Assembly: GCF_018829635.1 (NCBI RefSeq)
Contig: NZ_JAHKKG010000009.1
Location: 248,001 to 312,000 of the forward strand
Length of the DNA: 64,000 bases
Source of the DNA: Paractinoplanes bogorensis
GTDB taxonomy: Bacteria; Actinomycetota; Actinomycetes; Mycobacteriales; Micromonosporaceae
Reading direction: 5' to 3'
Below, piece by piece: positions 41,347 through 49,835 of the stretch (positions are counted from its first letter, which is position 1; each line of letters begins with the position of its first letter). The notes beneath the pieces are model-generated. The model searched no databases, was not told the DNA's origin, and was given only the letters and a program-made list of their open reading frames with translations. Position numbers and translations under genes: made by a program.

Positions 41347-42255
41347 CTAGGCAGGCACCTCGGGCCCTCGCTCGAGAAGGTCTTCCAGCAGGTCACCGTG
41401 CTCCTCGACCCGCTCGAGCACGTCGGCCGCGCGATAGTGCCGGGGCGGCTCGGCCCCGGTCGCCACCGCCTCCACCTCGTCCCAGGTCAGGGGCGTCGAG
41501 GCGGTCGGCACCTCCTGGGCCCGCAGTGAATACGGGGTCACGGTCGTCTTCGCGGCGGCGTTCTGACTCCAGTCGATGAAGACCTTTCCCGGCCGTACGG
41601 CCTTGGCCATCTTCGCGGTGATCGAGCCGGGCACCATCGACGCCAGTTCCTCCGCGACCTTTTTCGCGTACGCGGACACGACCTCGGAATTCTGGGTGCC
41701 GGCGATCGGGCAGCACAGTTGCATGCCCTTCTTCCCGGACGTCTTGGGATAGGCGGCCACACCATCCTCGGCCAGCCGATCGCGCATCAGCACGGCCACC
41801 GCGCTGCACTCGGTGAGCCCGGCCGGCGCCCCCGGATCGAGGTCGACGACGAGCAGGTCGGGGTCCTCGCCGATCCGCCACTGCGGGGTGTGCAGCTCGA
41901 GGGCGGCCAGGTTGGCCAGCCAGACCAGGGTCGGGAGGTCGTCGACGACCACGAAGTCGATCGTCTCGCGGCTCATGGTCGAACCGGGCACCGGCAGCGT
42001 CTCCAGCCGCACCCAGGACGGCGTACCCCCGGGCTTGTTCTTCTCGAAGAAGTGCGCCCCGTCGACACCGTTCGGATAGCGGATGCGGGTGACCGCGCGA
42101 CCGGCCAGATGCGGGAGCATGACCGGCGCGATCCGCGTGTAGTAGTCGATGACCTCGCCCTTGGTGAAACCGGCGGCCGGGTACATCAGTTTGTCGAGGT
42201 TGGACAGCTCGAGGTCGCGCCCGTCGATCGAGACCGGGAACCGGTTACCGGCCAT
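41347..42255 (-). CDS. ligD: LigD-type non-homologous end joining DNA polymerase domain protein
   Basis: A 302-residue LigD polymerase (primase-like) domain. It has ELSNLDKLMYPAAGFTKGEVIDYY, HFFEKNKPGG, the catalytic LLVVDLDPG and SGKKGMQLCCPI. It fills gaps and adds ribonucleotides at broken ends during end joining. The ATG overlaps the ligase stop by 11 nt, with GGAGGACGAGG just upstream, so translation is coupled. In this lineage the polymerase and ligase modules are separate genes rather than the single mycobacterial LigD, and no nuclease module is present here. Confidence 0.92.
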   Translation of the reverse strand: MAGNRFPVSIDGRDLELSNLDKLMYPAAGFTKGEVIDYYTRIAPVMLPHLAGRAVTRIRYPNGVDGAHFFEKNKPGGTPSWVRLETLPVPGSTMSRETIDFVVVDDLPTLVWLANLAALELHTPQWRIGEDPDLLVVDLDPGAPAGLTECSAVAVLMRDRLAEDGVAAYPKTSGKKGMQLCCPIAGTQNSEVVSAYAKKVAEELASMVPGSITAKMAKAVRPGKVFIDWSQNAAAKTTVTPYSLRAQEVPTASTPLTWDEVEAVATGAEPPRHYRAADVLERVEEHGDLLEDLLERGPEVPA

Positions 42256-43195
42256 CCTCGTCCTCCTCCACGCACTCCGCGGCGCTCTTGTCCTCACGCA
42301 ACCGCAGGAACCGGGGGAAGCGCAACCGTCCGTCGGGGGTCCGGTTGCCGTAGCGCACCTCGACGACCAGTTCCGGACGTACCCAGTGGGCTCCCCGGGA
42401 ATCCTCGCGCGGCACCGCCCCGGCCACGAACGGCGAGTCGCGCTGGGCCAGCGGTTCGAGGGCGGCCAGCAGCTCCTTCTCGGCCTGCGCACCGATGCCA
42501 CCGCCGACCCGGCCCCGGAAGACCAGCCCGTCCGGCGTCGGCATCCCGACCAGCAGACCACCGAGTTTGCGGACACCGGCCCGCCAACCGCCGATCACGT
42601 AGTCGCCCGTACGGTCAAACTTGATCTTGATCCAGTCGGGTGAGCGCGATCCGGGCAGATAGACCGAGCTGTCCCGTTTCGCAACAACGCCCTCGAGGCT
42701 GTTCTCCCGGGCCGCCTCGGCGGTCGCCGGACCGTCACCGAACGACGGCGGCACCATCCAGCGCGGCCCGGCCAGACCCAGCTCCTCGAGCTTCTCGCGA
42801 CGGGCCAGATAGGGCAGGCCGGTGAAGTCCTCGCCGTCGTAGAAGAGCAGGTCGAAGATCATGTACGTGACCGGCAGCGTCACCGCCAGCCGGGCCGCCC
42901 GTTGCCGCTCGCGCACGTGCATGCGCTCGGCCAGCGCGGTGAACGACGGACGCCCGGCCTCGTTGAGCACCACCATCTCGCCGTCGAGCAGTGTGCCCTC
43001 GGGTAACTGCAGGTCAGCGACCTCCGGGTACGCGGCGGTGACGACCGCACCGGAACGCGCGAACAGGTCGGGTGGACCACCGGTGAAGAGCGCGAGAACC
43101 CGGACCCCGTCCCACTTGAACTCGTAGCTCCACCCCGGCCCGGCCGGCAGCGCGCCCGAGGTCGCAAGCATGGGAGACAGCGGCGCGCCGGGCAC
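42245..43195 (-). CDS. ATP-dependent DNA ligase, LigD ligase module
   Basis: A 316-residue ATP-dependent ligase. The adenylation motif YEFKWDGVR has Lys27, and LDGEMVVLNEAGRPSF, MIFDLLFYDGED, SLEGVVAKRDSSVY and WIKIKF are motifs III-V; an OB-fold domain ends the protein. It seals Ku-held breaks. I prefer GTG 43195 because TATGGT lies 6 nt upstream (leaderless). ATG 43249 would add 18 residues and leave only 9 nt to ku, with no ribosome site. It is transcribed divergently from ku with overlapping promoters. Confidence 0.9.
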   Translation of the reverse strand: MPGAPLSPMLATSGALPAGPGWSYEFKWDGVRVLALFTGGPPDLFARSGAVVTAAYPEVADLQLPEGTLLDGEMVVLNEAGRPSFTALAERMHVRERQRAARLAVTLPVTYMIFDLLFYDGEDFTGLPYLARREKLEELGLAGPRWMVPPSFGDGPATAEAARENSLEGVVAKRDSSVYLPGSRSPDWIKIKFDRTGDYVIGGWRAGVRKLGGLLVGMPTPDGLVFRGRVGGGIGAQAEKELLAALEPLAQRDSPFVAGAVPREDSRGAHWVRPELVVEVRYGNRTPDGRLRFPRFLRLREDKSAAECVEEDEDGR

Positions 43196-43201
43196 TCGAT
43201 C

Positions 43202-43207
43202 ACCATA
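43202..43207 (-). promoter_or_regulatory. -10 hexamer TATGGT, leaderless promoter of the ligase gene
   Basis: TANNNT hexamer 6 nt before GTG 43195 on the minus strand, within 60 nt of the ku start. Confidence 0.5.
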
Positions 43208-43258
43208 GGCGGGGACGAACACCTTACGCAGGCGTCTCAGTGATGCCATCCTGGGACT

Positions 43259-44155
43259 ATGCGTGCGATCTGGAAGGGCGCGGTCTCGTTCGGCCTGGTG
43301 TCGATCGCCGTCAAGCTCTACTCCGCGACCGAGGAGAAAGACATCCGGTTCCATCAGGTGCACCGCACCGACGGCGGCCGGATCAAATATCAGCGCACCT
43401 GCTCGGTCGACGGCGAGGTCGTGAGCTACGACGACATCGCCAAGGGCTACGACATCGGCGGCGGCGAGATGGTCATCCTGACCGACGAGGACTTCGCCGA
43501 CCTGCCGCTCACCACGTCCCGCGCGATCGACGTGCTGGAGTTCGTGCCGGCCGACGACATCGATCCGATCCTGTTCGCCAAGGCCTACTACCTCGAACCT
43601 GAGGGTCAGGCGGCCAAGCCGTACGTGCTGCTCCGCGACGCCCTGCAGGACGCCGACCGGGTCGCCATCGTCAAGATCGCGATCCGGCAGCGGGAACAGC
43701 TGGCCACCCTGCGCGTGCACGAGGACGTGCTGGTGCTCAACACGATGCTCTGGCCCGACGAGGTGCGGACCCCCGACTTCGGCTTCCTCGACGAAGACAT
43801 CGAGACCCGGCCGGCCGAGCTCGCGATGGCCAGCTCGCTGATCGACTCGATGGCGGGCAGCTTCAAGGCCGACGAGTTCACCGACAACTATCGGGCCGCG
43901 CTGCAGGAGGTCATCGACGCCAAGGTCGAGGGCCGCGAGATCGTGCAGCCGGAGGAGGCCGAGGAGGCTCCCGCAGCGGCGGTCGACCTGATGGCGGCGT
44001 TGAAGGCGTCGGTCGAGCGGGCCAAGAAGGCGCGCGGCGAAGAAGCCCCCGCGGCCAAGCCCGCGCCTGCGAAGAAGGCCACCGCCGCGCGGAAGAAAGC
44101 CACGCCCGCCAAGAAGGCCGCGCCCGCCAAGAAGGCGGCTAAGAAGTCGGCGTGA
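43259..44155 (+). CDS. ku: Non-homologous end joining protein Ku
   Basis: 298 residues. The Ku core (about 1-245) begins MRAIWKGAVSFGLVSIAVKLYSATEEKDIRFHQVH and contains CSVDGEVVSYDDIAKGYDIGGG. The C-terminal tail (about 250-298) is rich in Lys, Ala and Pro (PAKKAT.. repeats), like the lysine tails of some actinobacterial Ku proteins that let the homodimer slide or hold DNA. It binds broken ends and recruits the ligase and polymerase encoded divergently. The ATG lies 6 nt after CATCCT, an imperfect -10, and there is no ribosome site, so it may also be leaderless. Confidence 0.95.
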   Translation: MRAIWKGAVSFGLVSIAVKLYSATEEKDIRFHQVHRTDGGRIKYQRTCSVDGEVVSYDDIAKGYDIGGGEMVILTDEDFADLPLTTSRAIDVLEFVPADDIDPILFAKAYYLEPEGQAAKPYVLLRDALQDADRVAIVKIAIRQREQLATLRVHEDVLVLNTMLWPDEVRTPDFGFLDEDIETRPAELAMASSLIDSMAGSFKADEFTDNYRAALQEVIDAKVEGREIVQPEEAEEAPAAAVDLMAALKASVERAKKARGEEAPAAKPAPAKKATAARKKATPAKKAAPAKKAAKKSA

Positions 44156-44156
44156 C

Positions 44157-44162
44157 TAGAGT
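44157..44162 (+). promoter_or_regulatory. -10 hexamer TAGAGT, leaderless promoter of the Nudix gene
   Basis: TANNNT hexamer 6 nt before GTG 44169. It begins 1 nt after the ku stop. Confidence 0.5.
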
Positions 44163-44168
44163 TGCCCC

Positions 44169-44657
44169 GTGGGATTGACGTGGGCTGAGTCTTATCTGGG
44201 CAAGGTGCGGGCGAGCGTCGGGGACACCGACACGATCCTGTTCGTCGGGGCGCGGGGCGTGATCCTCGACGATCAGAACCGTCTGCTGCTGATCCAACGC
44301 TCCGACAACCATCGCTGGGCCATCCCGGCCGGCGCGATGGAGCTGGGCGAGAGCATGGAAGACTGCGCGATCCGCGAGACGTGGGAAGAGACCGGCCTGC
44401 GGGCCACGTCGCTGACGCCGTTCGCGTTCCACACCGCGTACACCTACACGAACGACTACGGCCACTCGTACCAGCAGATCCTGATGTCGTTCCGGATCCA
44501 CACCTGGGAGGGCGAGCTGCTGCGTGAGACCGACGAGTCGATCGACGCCGGTTTCTTCCCGCTCGACGCCCTACCCGGCCCGAAGTCCTTCGTGATCGAC
44601 GAGGTCCTGGCCGACCTGGCGCAATTTGAGTCGACCGGACGCCTCGTCATGAAGTAG
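44169..44657 (+). CDS. Nudix hydrolase
   Basis: A 162-residue Nudix protein with a full Nudix box at 55-77 (GAMELGESMEDCAIRETWEE plus TGL). The N-terminal GLTWAESYLGKVRASVGD and the later FRIHTWEGELLRETDESIDAGFFPLDALP fit the ADP-ribose/NDP-sugar type branch, but the substrate is uncertain. It lies 13 nt after ku and may act in nucleotide-pool clean-up, though it probably has its own leaderless promoter (TAGAGT). The MFS gene begins 9 nt after its stop. Confidence 0.88.
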   Translation: MGLTWAESYLGKVRASVGDTDTILFVGARGVILDDQNRLLLIQRSDNHRWAIPAGAMELGESMEDCAIRETWEETGLRATSLTPFAFHTAYTYTNDYGHSYQQILMSFRIHTWEGELLRETDESIDAGFFPLDALPGPKSFVIDEVLADLAQFESTGRLVMK

Positions 44658-44666
44658 ATCTGTCGC

Positions 44667-45944
44667 GTGGACCTCACACCCCTGCGGACGTCGCGCGACT
44701 ACCGACTCGTCTTCGTCGGCGGCTCGATCAGCGGGTTCGGGTCCTTCATCACCTACGTCACCATCCCGTTCCAGGTCGCCGCGATCACCGACGACCCCCT
44801 GATGGTGGGCCTGCTCGGCGTCTGCGAGCTGGTCCCGTTGCTGGTCATGGCCTTCGTCGGGGGTGCCCTGGCCGACTACCTCGACCGTCGCCTGCTGGTG
44901 CGAGGTGGCGAGTTCGCCCTGGCCGCGCTCACGGGCGTACTGCTGCTCAACGCCCTTTCCGACGAACCGCACCTCTGGCTGCTCTATCTGGTCGCGGCGC
45001 TCACCGCGACGATCGACGGGCTGACCCGTCCGGCCCTCGAAGCGATGGTGCCGAGGCTCGTACAGCCGGAGGAACTGCCGGCCACGATGGCCCTGCAGTC
45101 GCTCAGCATGCAGGTCGCGCAGCTGGGCGGGCCTGCCCTGGCCGGCCTGCTGATCGCCTCGATCGACCTGGCCTGGGTCTACGCGATCGATCTGCTCACC
45201 TTCACCGTCTCGCTGCTCTGCCTGACGCTGGTGCGGGCCGTACCGCCGCCCCCGGACGCCGACCGCCCGTCGATCCGCGCCGTCATCACCGGCGTGCGCT
45301 ACGCCCGGTCACGCCCCGAGTTGCTCGGCACCTACCTGATCGACATCAACGCGATGTTCTTCGGCATGCCCCAGGCGCTCTACCCGTTCCTCGCGACCCA
45401 GCTCGGCGGTCCGCGCGTGCTGGGCCTGCTCTACGCCGCCCCGGCCGTCGGCTCGTTGCTCGCCACCCTGGGCAGCGGCTGGACCGGCAAGGTGCACCGG
45501 CACGGCCTGATGGTGGTGATCGCGGCCGGTTTCTGGGGCGTCGGCATCATCGGTGTCGGCCTGTCCCAGACGCTCTGGCTGACGCTGCTCTGCCTGGCCT
45601 TCGCGGGCGCCGCCGACATGATCTCGGGCATCTTCCGCATGATTATTTGGAGCCAGACCATCCCCGACCATCTGCGCGGACGGCTGGCCGGCATCGAGAT
45701 GCTGTCCTACACGACGGGACCCCTGCTCGGGCAACTGCGCTCCGGCCTGATGGCTCGCACCCGTCTGGGCGTGGGCGGCTCGATCTGGCTGGGTGGCGTC
45801 CTGTGCGTCGCGGGCACGGTCGCGCTGGCGGCCCTGCTGCCCCGCTTCCTGCGCTACGACGGCAAGGACGGGATGGCCCTCAAGAAGGCCGCCGACGAGG
45901 CGTGGGTGGCCGCCGTCAATCGGCGGTCCGCACCTCACGAGTGA
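44667..45944 (+). CDS. MFS exporter, EntS/MFS_3-like
   Basis: A 425-residue, about 12-helix transporter. MFS_3 motifs are GGALADYLDRRLLVRGGEF (after helix 2) and IPDHLRGRLAGIEMLSYTTGP (after helix 10). It begins LTPLRTSRDYRLVFVGGSISGFGSFITYVTIPFQV, close in order to the exporter at 18545-19834. The substrate is unknown. GTG 44667 lies just after the Nudix stop; TAGATC before it is a near match to a -10. Its last 29 nt overlap the convergent zinc-ribbon gene. Confidence 0.85.
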   Translation: MDLTPLRTSRDYRLVFVGGSISGFGSFITYVTIPFQVAAITDDPLMVGLLGVCELVPLLVMAFVGGALADYLDRRLLVRGGEFALAALTGVLLLNALSDEPHLWLLYLVAALTATIDGLTRPALEAMVPRLVQPEELPATMALQSLSMQVAQLGGPALAGLLIASIDLAWVYAIDLLTFTVSLLCLTLVRAVPPPPDADRPSIRAVITGVRYARSRPELLGTYLIDINAMFFGMPQALYPFLATQLGGPRVLGLLYAAPAVGSLLATLGSGWTGKVHRHGLMVVIAAGFWGVGIIGVGLSQTLWLTLLCLAFAGAADMISGIFRMIIWSQTIPDHLRGRLAGIEMLSYTTGPLLGQLRSGLMARTRLGVGGSIWLGGVLCVAGTVALAALLPRFLRYDGKDGMALKKAADEAWVAAVNRRSAPHE

Positions 45945-46173
45945 AGTCATGCCCGCACGGCAGCACCACGAAGACCACGGAGAGGACTTCCAGCGTGCCG
46001 TCGGCCCGCTCGTTGTAGTCGAGCGGCTCAGCGTTGACGTCGATCACGACCTTGCCGCATGTGGGACACCGCCCGTCGGCCGTCACCAACCCGAACGCGG
46101 CCGCCGGCATCCGCCCGTCACTGCCCGCGTCGTCCGCCGGCCGCCCGCCCATGCTCATCTGTGGCCTACCCAT
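45916..46173 (-). CDS. Small putative zinc-ribbon protein
   Basis: 85 residues, mainly hydrophilic, with CPTCGK and, 40 residues later, LPCGHDF, a C-x2-C ... C-x-H arrangement that could bind zinc. I do not recognise the family. ATG 46173 follows GGGGGAG at good spacing; longer in-frame starts run into transposase debris and are not supported. It converges with and overlaps the MFS gene end. Confidence 0.62.
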   Translation of the reverse strand: MGRPQMSMGGRPADDAGSDGRMPAAAFGLVTADGRCPTCGKVVIDVNAEPLDYNERADGTLEVLSVVFVVLPCGHDFTREVRTAD

Positions 46174-46322
46174 CGCGTCTCCCCCTACGTGTTCCCGCCC
46201 ACCATTGGTGGGCCACCGCCATCGGCATTGTGCCCGTTTGCGCCGATCTTGGCCGCGCGCACCGCGCACGCCCGACTCTCCTGAGAGTCACAGTTGTGGA
46301 AAACACGTGTGCCTGCAGGACG

Positions 46323-46570
46323 TGGGGTACAGCCCGGCGGATCCGGGCGTTCACGCTCTCGATCGCATTGGTCGAGCACACGATTTTGCGGATCTCGATG
46401 TCCAACGCCATGAACGACACGAACTCCGGCCAGGCCTAGTTTCAGAGCCGACCATGTCCTCGACGCCGGTCAGGCGGCGTTGGCGTTTCTTGACGATCTG
46501 CGGTTCGAAGCTGCCCTCGCGATCACACGGAACGCTGAGCCCGACCGGATCGAGTTCGGTCAGCACGGTC
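46323..46570 (-). pseudogene. IS256-family transposase remnant, internally deleted
   Basis: On the minus strand the N-terminal IS256 signature REGSFEPQIVKKRQRRLTGV (about 46450-46530) is joined at about 46437 to the C-terminal signature KIVCSTNAIESVNARIRR (about 46330-46435), in another frame. The catalytic middle of the gene is missing. After the C-terminal block the sequence no longer matches the family. No terminal inverted repeats are visible. It is a fossil. Confidence 0.82.
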
Positions 46571-46579
46571 TTGGACCGG

Positions 46580-46760
46580 CGGCCGTTGCGGTCGGCGCAG
46601 ACGCGGCTTGGTGGGTGGTCCTGGGCTTTGTTGTCTTGTGGGTCGTCGGCGCGGTTGAGGCGGTGACGGTCGGGCGAGTAGTGGCGGGTGGCCACAGAGC
46701 AGGGCGAACGCGGCTTCGGAGGGTAGGTTGTCGCCGACGGTGATCGGAGTTGGGCAGCGG
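46580..46760 (-). pseudogene. IS110-family transposase C-terminal remnant
   Basis: On the minus strand GDNLPSEAAFALLCG in one frame continues as RHRLNRADDPQDN in another. Together they match the C-terminal domain of IS110/IS116 transposases (SEAAFA.LCG...RHRLNRGGDRQAN) with a frameshift. It lies next to the IS256 remnant. The gap 46174-46872 holds no intact gene. Confidence 0.7.
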
Positions 46761-46872
46761 TGGCCGAAAGCCGACCCCGGGCTCGTACAGGTTGCAAAGC
46801 CCGCGCCGTAGCTGCCGGTGCCCTCGACACCAACGTGCCCGAGCTCCGCATCTCAACGTGGACAACCGCCCG

Positions 46873-48105
46873 TCAGTGGCCGGCGGGCCTGGGCTCGGGC
46901 AACGGCTTCACCGCGTTGGCCAGCGTCAACGACACAATCAGCAAAACCGCGACCGCCACCAGCGCGTTCTTCACCGTCACGTGATCGCCGAGGAAGCCGA
47001 TCAGCGGCGGGCCGCCCAGGAACGCGCAGTACCCGATCGAGGCCACCACGCTGACCCGGGACGCCGCGTGCGCCGGGTCGTCGGCGGCCGCGCTCATGCC
47101 GACCGGGAAGCCCAGCGACGCCCCCAACCCCCACAGCAGCGCGCCCGCGAACGCGACCGGGGTGGCCGGACCGAGGATGTACAGGGCCAGCCCGGCCAGG
47201 CTCACCGCGGCCAGGACGCGTACGACGGGAACCCGCCCGTATCGGTCGAGCAGCGCCGGCCCGAACCATCGACCGGCCGTCATCGCGCTCAGGAACAGGG
47301 CGAAGGCCAGCGTTCCGACGGCGGCCGAGGTGCCGTAGCTGTCGATCATCGAGACGCTGATCCAGTCGATGCCGGCGCCCTCGGTGAAGGCGAACGCCAG
47401 CACGAACACGCCGACCAGCAGGGTGCGGGGTTCACGCCAGGTCGACACCGCGTTCTTGAAACGCTCACCCCGCGTGACGACCGGCGGGTTCGAGGCGACA
47501 AGGGTGGGGTCGGACGGGGTCACGGTCGGTGCCGGGCCGGCGTCGTCCGGGACGAAGGCGCGCACCGAGGACGCGACGATGACGGCGATCAGCACGGCGG
47601 TGATGGCCAGGTGAATCGTGACCGAGACGCCGATCGCGACGGCACCCGCCCCGACCAGGGCACCCGCGACCGTGCCGACGCTGAAGCCGGCGTGGAAGCG
47701 GGGCATGATCGCCTTGCCCAGGCGGCGCTCGACGATCGCGCCCTGCACGTTCATGGCCACGTCCCAGGCGCCGTTCGCGAACCCGAACACGTACAGGCCG
47801 AGGACGACCGGGAGCACGCCGAATTCGTACCCGAAAGAAATCGAGAAGAGTGCGACGCCGAGCAGCACACCCATCGAGGCGACCGTACGGCTCGACCCGA
47901 ACCGCCCCACGATCTGTCCCGCGAGCAGCAGCGACGAGATCGAGCCGGCGGCCAGGGCGAGCAGCACCAGGCCGAGTCCGGACGGGGTGAGGCCCAGCTC
48001 GTCGCGCACCTGGGGGATGCGTGAGGCCCAGCTCGCGGCGGCGACCCCGGCCATGATGAACGCGGCGTAGACGGCGCGGGTGGCCGCCCCTACCTCGTTG
48101 CTCAT
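46873..48105 (-). CDS. MFS transporter, TetR-linked
   Basis: A 410-residue transporter with about 12 helices. It begins AVYAAFIMAGVAAASWASRIPQVRDELGL, typical of a sugar/fucose-permease-like MFS branch common in actinobacteria, and has GFANGAWDVAMNVQGAIVERRLGKAIMPRFHAGFSVG. The substrate is unknown; export or sugar uptake are both possible. Its ATG overlaps the TetR stop (ATGA), so TetR controls it. The stop lies just past transposase debris, which may mark an old rearrangement end. Confidence 0.85.
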   Translation of the reverse strand: MSNEVGAATRAVYAAFIMAGVAAASWASRIPQVRDELGLTPSGLGLVLLALAAGSISSLLLAGQIVGRFGSSRTVASMGVLLGVALFSISFGYEFGVLPVVLGLYVFGFANGAWDVAMNVQGAIVERRLGKAIMPRFHAGFSVGTVAGALVGAGAVAIGVSVTIHLAITAVLIAVIVASSVRAFVPDDAGPAPTVTPSDPTLVASNPPVVTRGERFKNAVSTWREPRTLLVGVFVLAFAFTEGAGIDWISVSMIDSYGTSAAVGTLAFALFLSAMTAGRWFGPALLDRYGRVPVVRVLAAVSLAGLALYILGPATPVAFAGALLWGLGASLGFPVGMSAAADDPAHAASRVSVVASIGYCAFLGGPPLIGFLGDHVTVKNALVAVAVLLIVSLTLANAVKPLPEPRPAGH

Positions 48106-48686
48106 TCCCCGACCCCGAGTTCCCCGACCCCGAGGAAGCGGCGCACGATCGAACTGGTGGCGGCCCGGTCGTACCGGGCGGTGGACAGGATCATGTGCAT
48201 GACCAGCCCTTCGTTGAGCGCGTCGATCCCGCGCGCGGTGGCCGGGTCGACGAACCGCTCGAGCACCGCCCGTGACCGGCGCATCCAGGCCTCGGTCACG
48301 CTCCGCAGCGCCGGATCACGCAGGGCGGCGAGATAGAGCTCGTACGCCACCGCCCAGTCACGGGCATCTCCACCGGCGTCGCTGTGGATCAGGTCGGTGA
48401 CCGCCTCGGCGAACCCGGCCACGTCGGTCACGTTGTCGAAGTGCGCCTCGTAGCGGGGCGACATCCGCTCGGCGTGCCGCCGGAAGGCCAGCTCGAGCAG
48501 TTCCTCGATGCTGTCGAAGTGGTAGGTGATCGAGCCGAGGGGCACGTCGGCCGCGGCGGCGATGCGTCGGCTGGTGGTGCCGGCGACTCCGTGATCGGCG
48601 ATGACCTCGATGGCGGCGTCGATGATCCGGCTCTTGCGGTCGGGGTCGTAGCGCCGTGGCGAGCGAGCGGCCGGTGCGGTGGTCAT
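48102..48686 (-). CDS. TetR-family transcriptional regulator
   Basis: 194 residues. The N-terminal helix-turn-helix is SRIIDAAIEVIADHGVAGTTSRRIAAAADVPLGSITYHFDSIEELLELAF, and the ligand domain follows (about 65-194). The C-terminus has an odd direct repeat LGVGELGVGE. ATG 48686 is chosen because TACGAT lies 7 nt upstream; an in-frame ATG 18 nt earlier lies in the operator. It probably represses the MFS gene and the divergent flavin reductase through the 20-bp palindrome. The ligand is unknown. Confidence 0.92.
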   Translation of the reverse strand: MTTAPAARSPRRYDPDRKSRIIDAAIEVIADHGVAGTTSRRIAAAADVPLGSITYHFDSIEELLELAFRRHAERMSPRYEAHFDNVTDVAGFAEAVTDLIHSDAGGDARDWAVAYELYLAALRDPALRSVTEAWMRRSRAVLERFVDPATARGIDALNEGLVMHMILSTARYDRAATSSIVRRFLGVGELGVGE

Positions 48687-48721
48687 GTGTACGATCGTAC
48701 ACATAAAAACGCGGTTAAACT
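48685..48721. promoter_or_regulatory. TetR operator and divergent leaderless promoters
   Basis: The perfect 20-bp palindrome ATGTGTACGATCGTACACAT (48685-48704) contains the TetR -10 (TACGAT, 48694-48699, minus) and the TetR start. It also covers the expected -35 zone of the divergent gene, whose -10 is TAAACT (48716-48721, plus), 7 nt before GTG 48729. Confidence 0.75.
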
Positions 48722-48728
48722 CCGCCAC

Positions 48729-49835
48729 GTGATCGCAGAGCCGGCCTGGGACGTCCTCATCGTCGGCGGCGGACCGGCGGGGCTGTCCGCCGCCCGCGCA
48801 GCCGCCACGGCCGGCGCCCGCACCATGGTCCTCGAGCGCGCCGAACATCCCCGCTACAAGACCTGCGGCGGCGGCCTTCTCGGTTCCTCCCTCGCCTACG
48901 CCACACCCCACATCGACGTACCGGCCCGCGACCGGATCTCCGCGCTCACGTTCACCCGAGACGGCCGGAGATCCTTCACCCGTACGTCCGAGCGGCCGTT
49001 CCTCACCCTGGTCCGCCGCGACGACTTCGATCACGCTTGGTATTCGGCGGCCGTAGCTGCGGGGGTTGTCGTCCGGCAGAACACCCAGGTTCGCGCGGTC
49101 GACCAAGGCGTCGTCACGCTGGCCGGAGGCGAGCAGATCACCGCCCGGGTGATCATCGGCGCCGACGGTTCGGCCGGCGTCACGTCACGCTACGTGGGGG
49201 CGACCTTCGAGCAGCAGGATCTGGGGCTCGAGGTGGAACTGGCCGCGACCTCGGCCGACCGCACAGCCTGGCAGGGGCGCGTCCTGCTCGACTGGGGCGC
49301 GTTCCCCGGCTCGTACGGGTGGGTGTTCCCCAAGGACGACGAGCTCACGGTCGGCGTGATCATGGCCAAGGGCAACGGCGGCGCGACCAAGCAGTACCTG
49401 AACGACTTCGTGGCCCGGCTCGGCCTGGCCGAACGTCCCGTCATCCGCGATTCCGGGCATTTGACGCGATGCCGCCGACCTGATTCCCCACTGCGCCGCG
49501 GTCAGGTGGTCGTCGTCGGCGACGCGGCCGGCCTGCTCGAGCCGTGGACCCGCGAAGGCATCAGCTACGCGCTGCGATCCGGCACGTGGGCGGGCAGCCA
49601 TTGGCAAAACCTTCCCACGTACGAACAGCAGGTCACCGCCGAACTTCTCCCCGAGATGACCGCGGGGCGCCGGCTCCTGAACGCGTTCGCCCGGTTCCCC
49701 GCCGTGGTCCACGCGGCCATGGCCACGCCGTTGGGCTGGCGCGCTTTCGAGGCGTTCTGCCGGGGCGATCTGGCCATGTCCGACGCGATCAGGCGTCCCG
49801 GCGTACGGGCGTTGCTAGCTCTGTTCCGGGCTTAG
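48729..49835 (+). CDS. FAD-dependent geranylgeranyl reductase-family oxidoreductase
   Basis: A 368-residue flavoprotein. The N-terminal dinucleotide motif is VLIVGGGPAGLSAARAA, then CGGGLLG, RRDDFDHAW and a late VVVGDAAGLLEPWTREGISYALRSG, as in the geranylgeranyl reductase family. Family members saturate isoprenoid chains (menaquinone tails, lipids) or hydroxylate. A link to menaquinone is possible but is inference. It starts at GTG 48729 with TAAACT 7 nt upstream (leaderless) and is likely TetR-controlled through the shared operator. It overlaps the convergent gene by 21 nt. Confidence 0.86.
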   Translation: MIAEPAWDVLIVGGGPAGLSAARAAATAGARTMVLERAEHPRYKTCGGGLLGSSLAYATPHIDVPARDRISALTFTRDGRRSFTRTSERPFLTLVRRDDFDHAWYSAAVAAGVVVRQNTQVRAVDQGVVTLAGGEQITARVIIGADGSAGVTSRYVGATFEQQDLGLEVELAATSADRTAWQGRVLLDWGAFPGSYGWVFPKDDELTVGVIMAKGNGGATKQYLNDFVARLGLAERPVIRDSGHLTRCRRPDSPLRRGQVVVVGDAAGLLEPWTREGISYALRSGTWAGSHWQNLPTYEQQVTAELLPEMTAGRRLLNAFARFPAVVHAAMATPLGWRAFEAFCRGDLAMSDAIRRPGVRALLALFRA

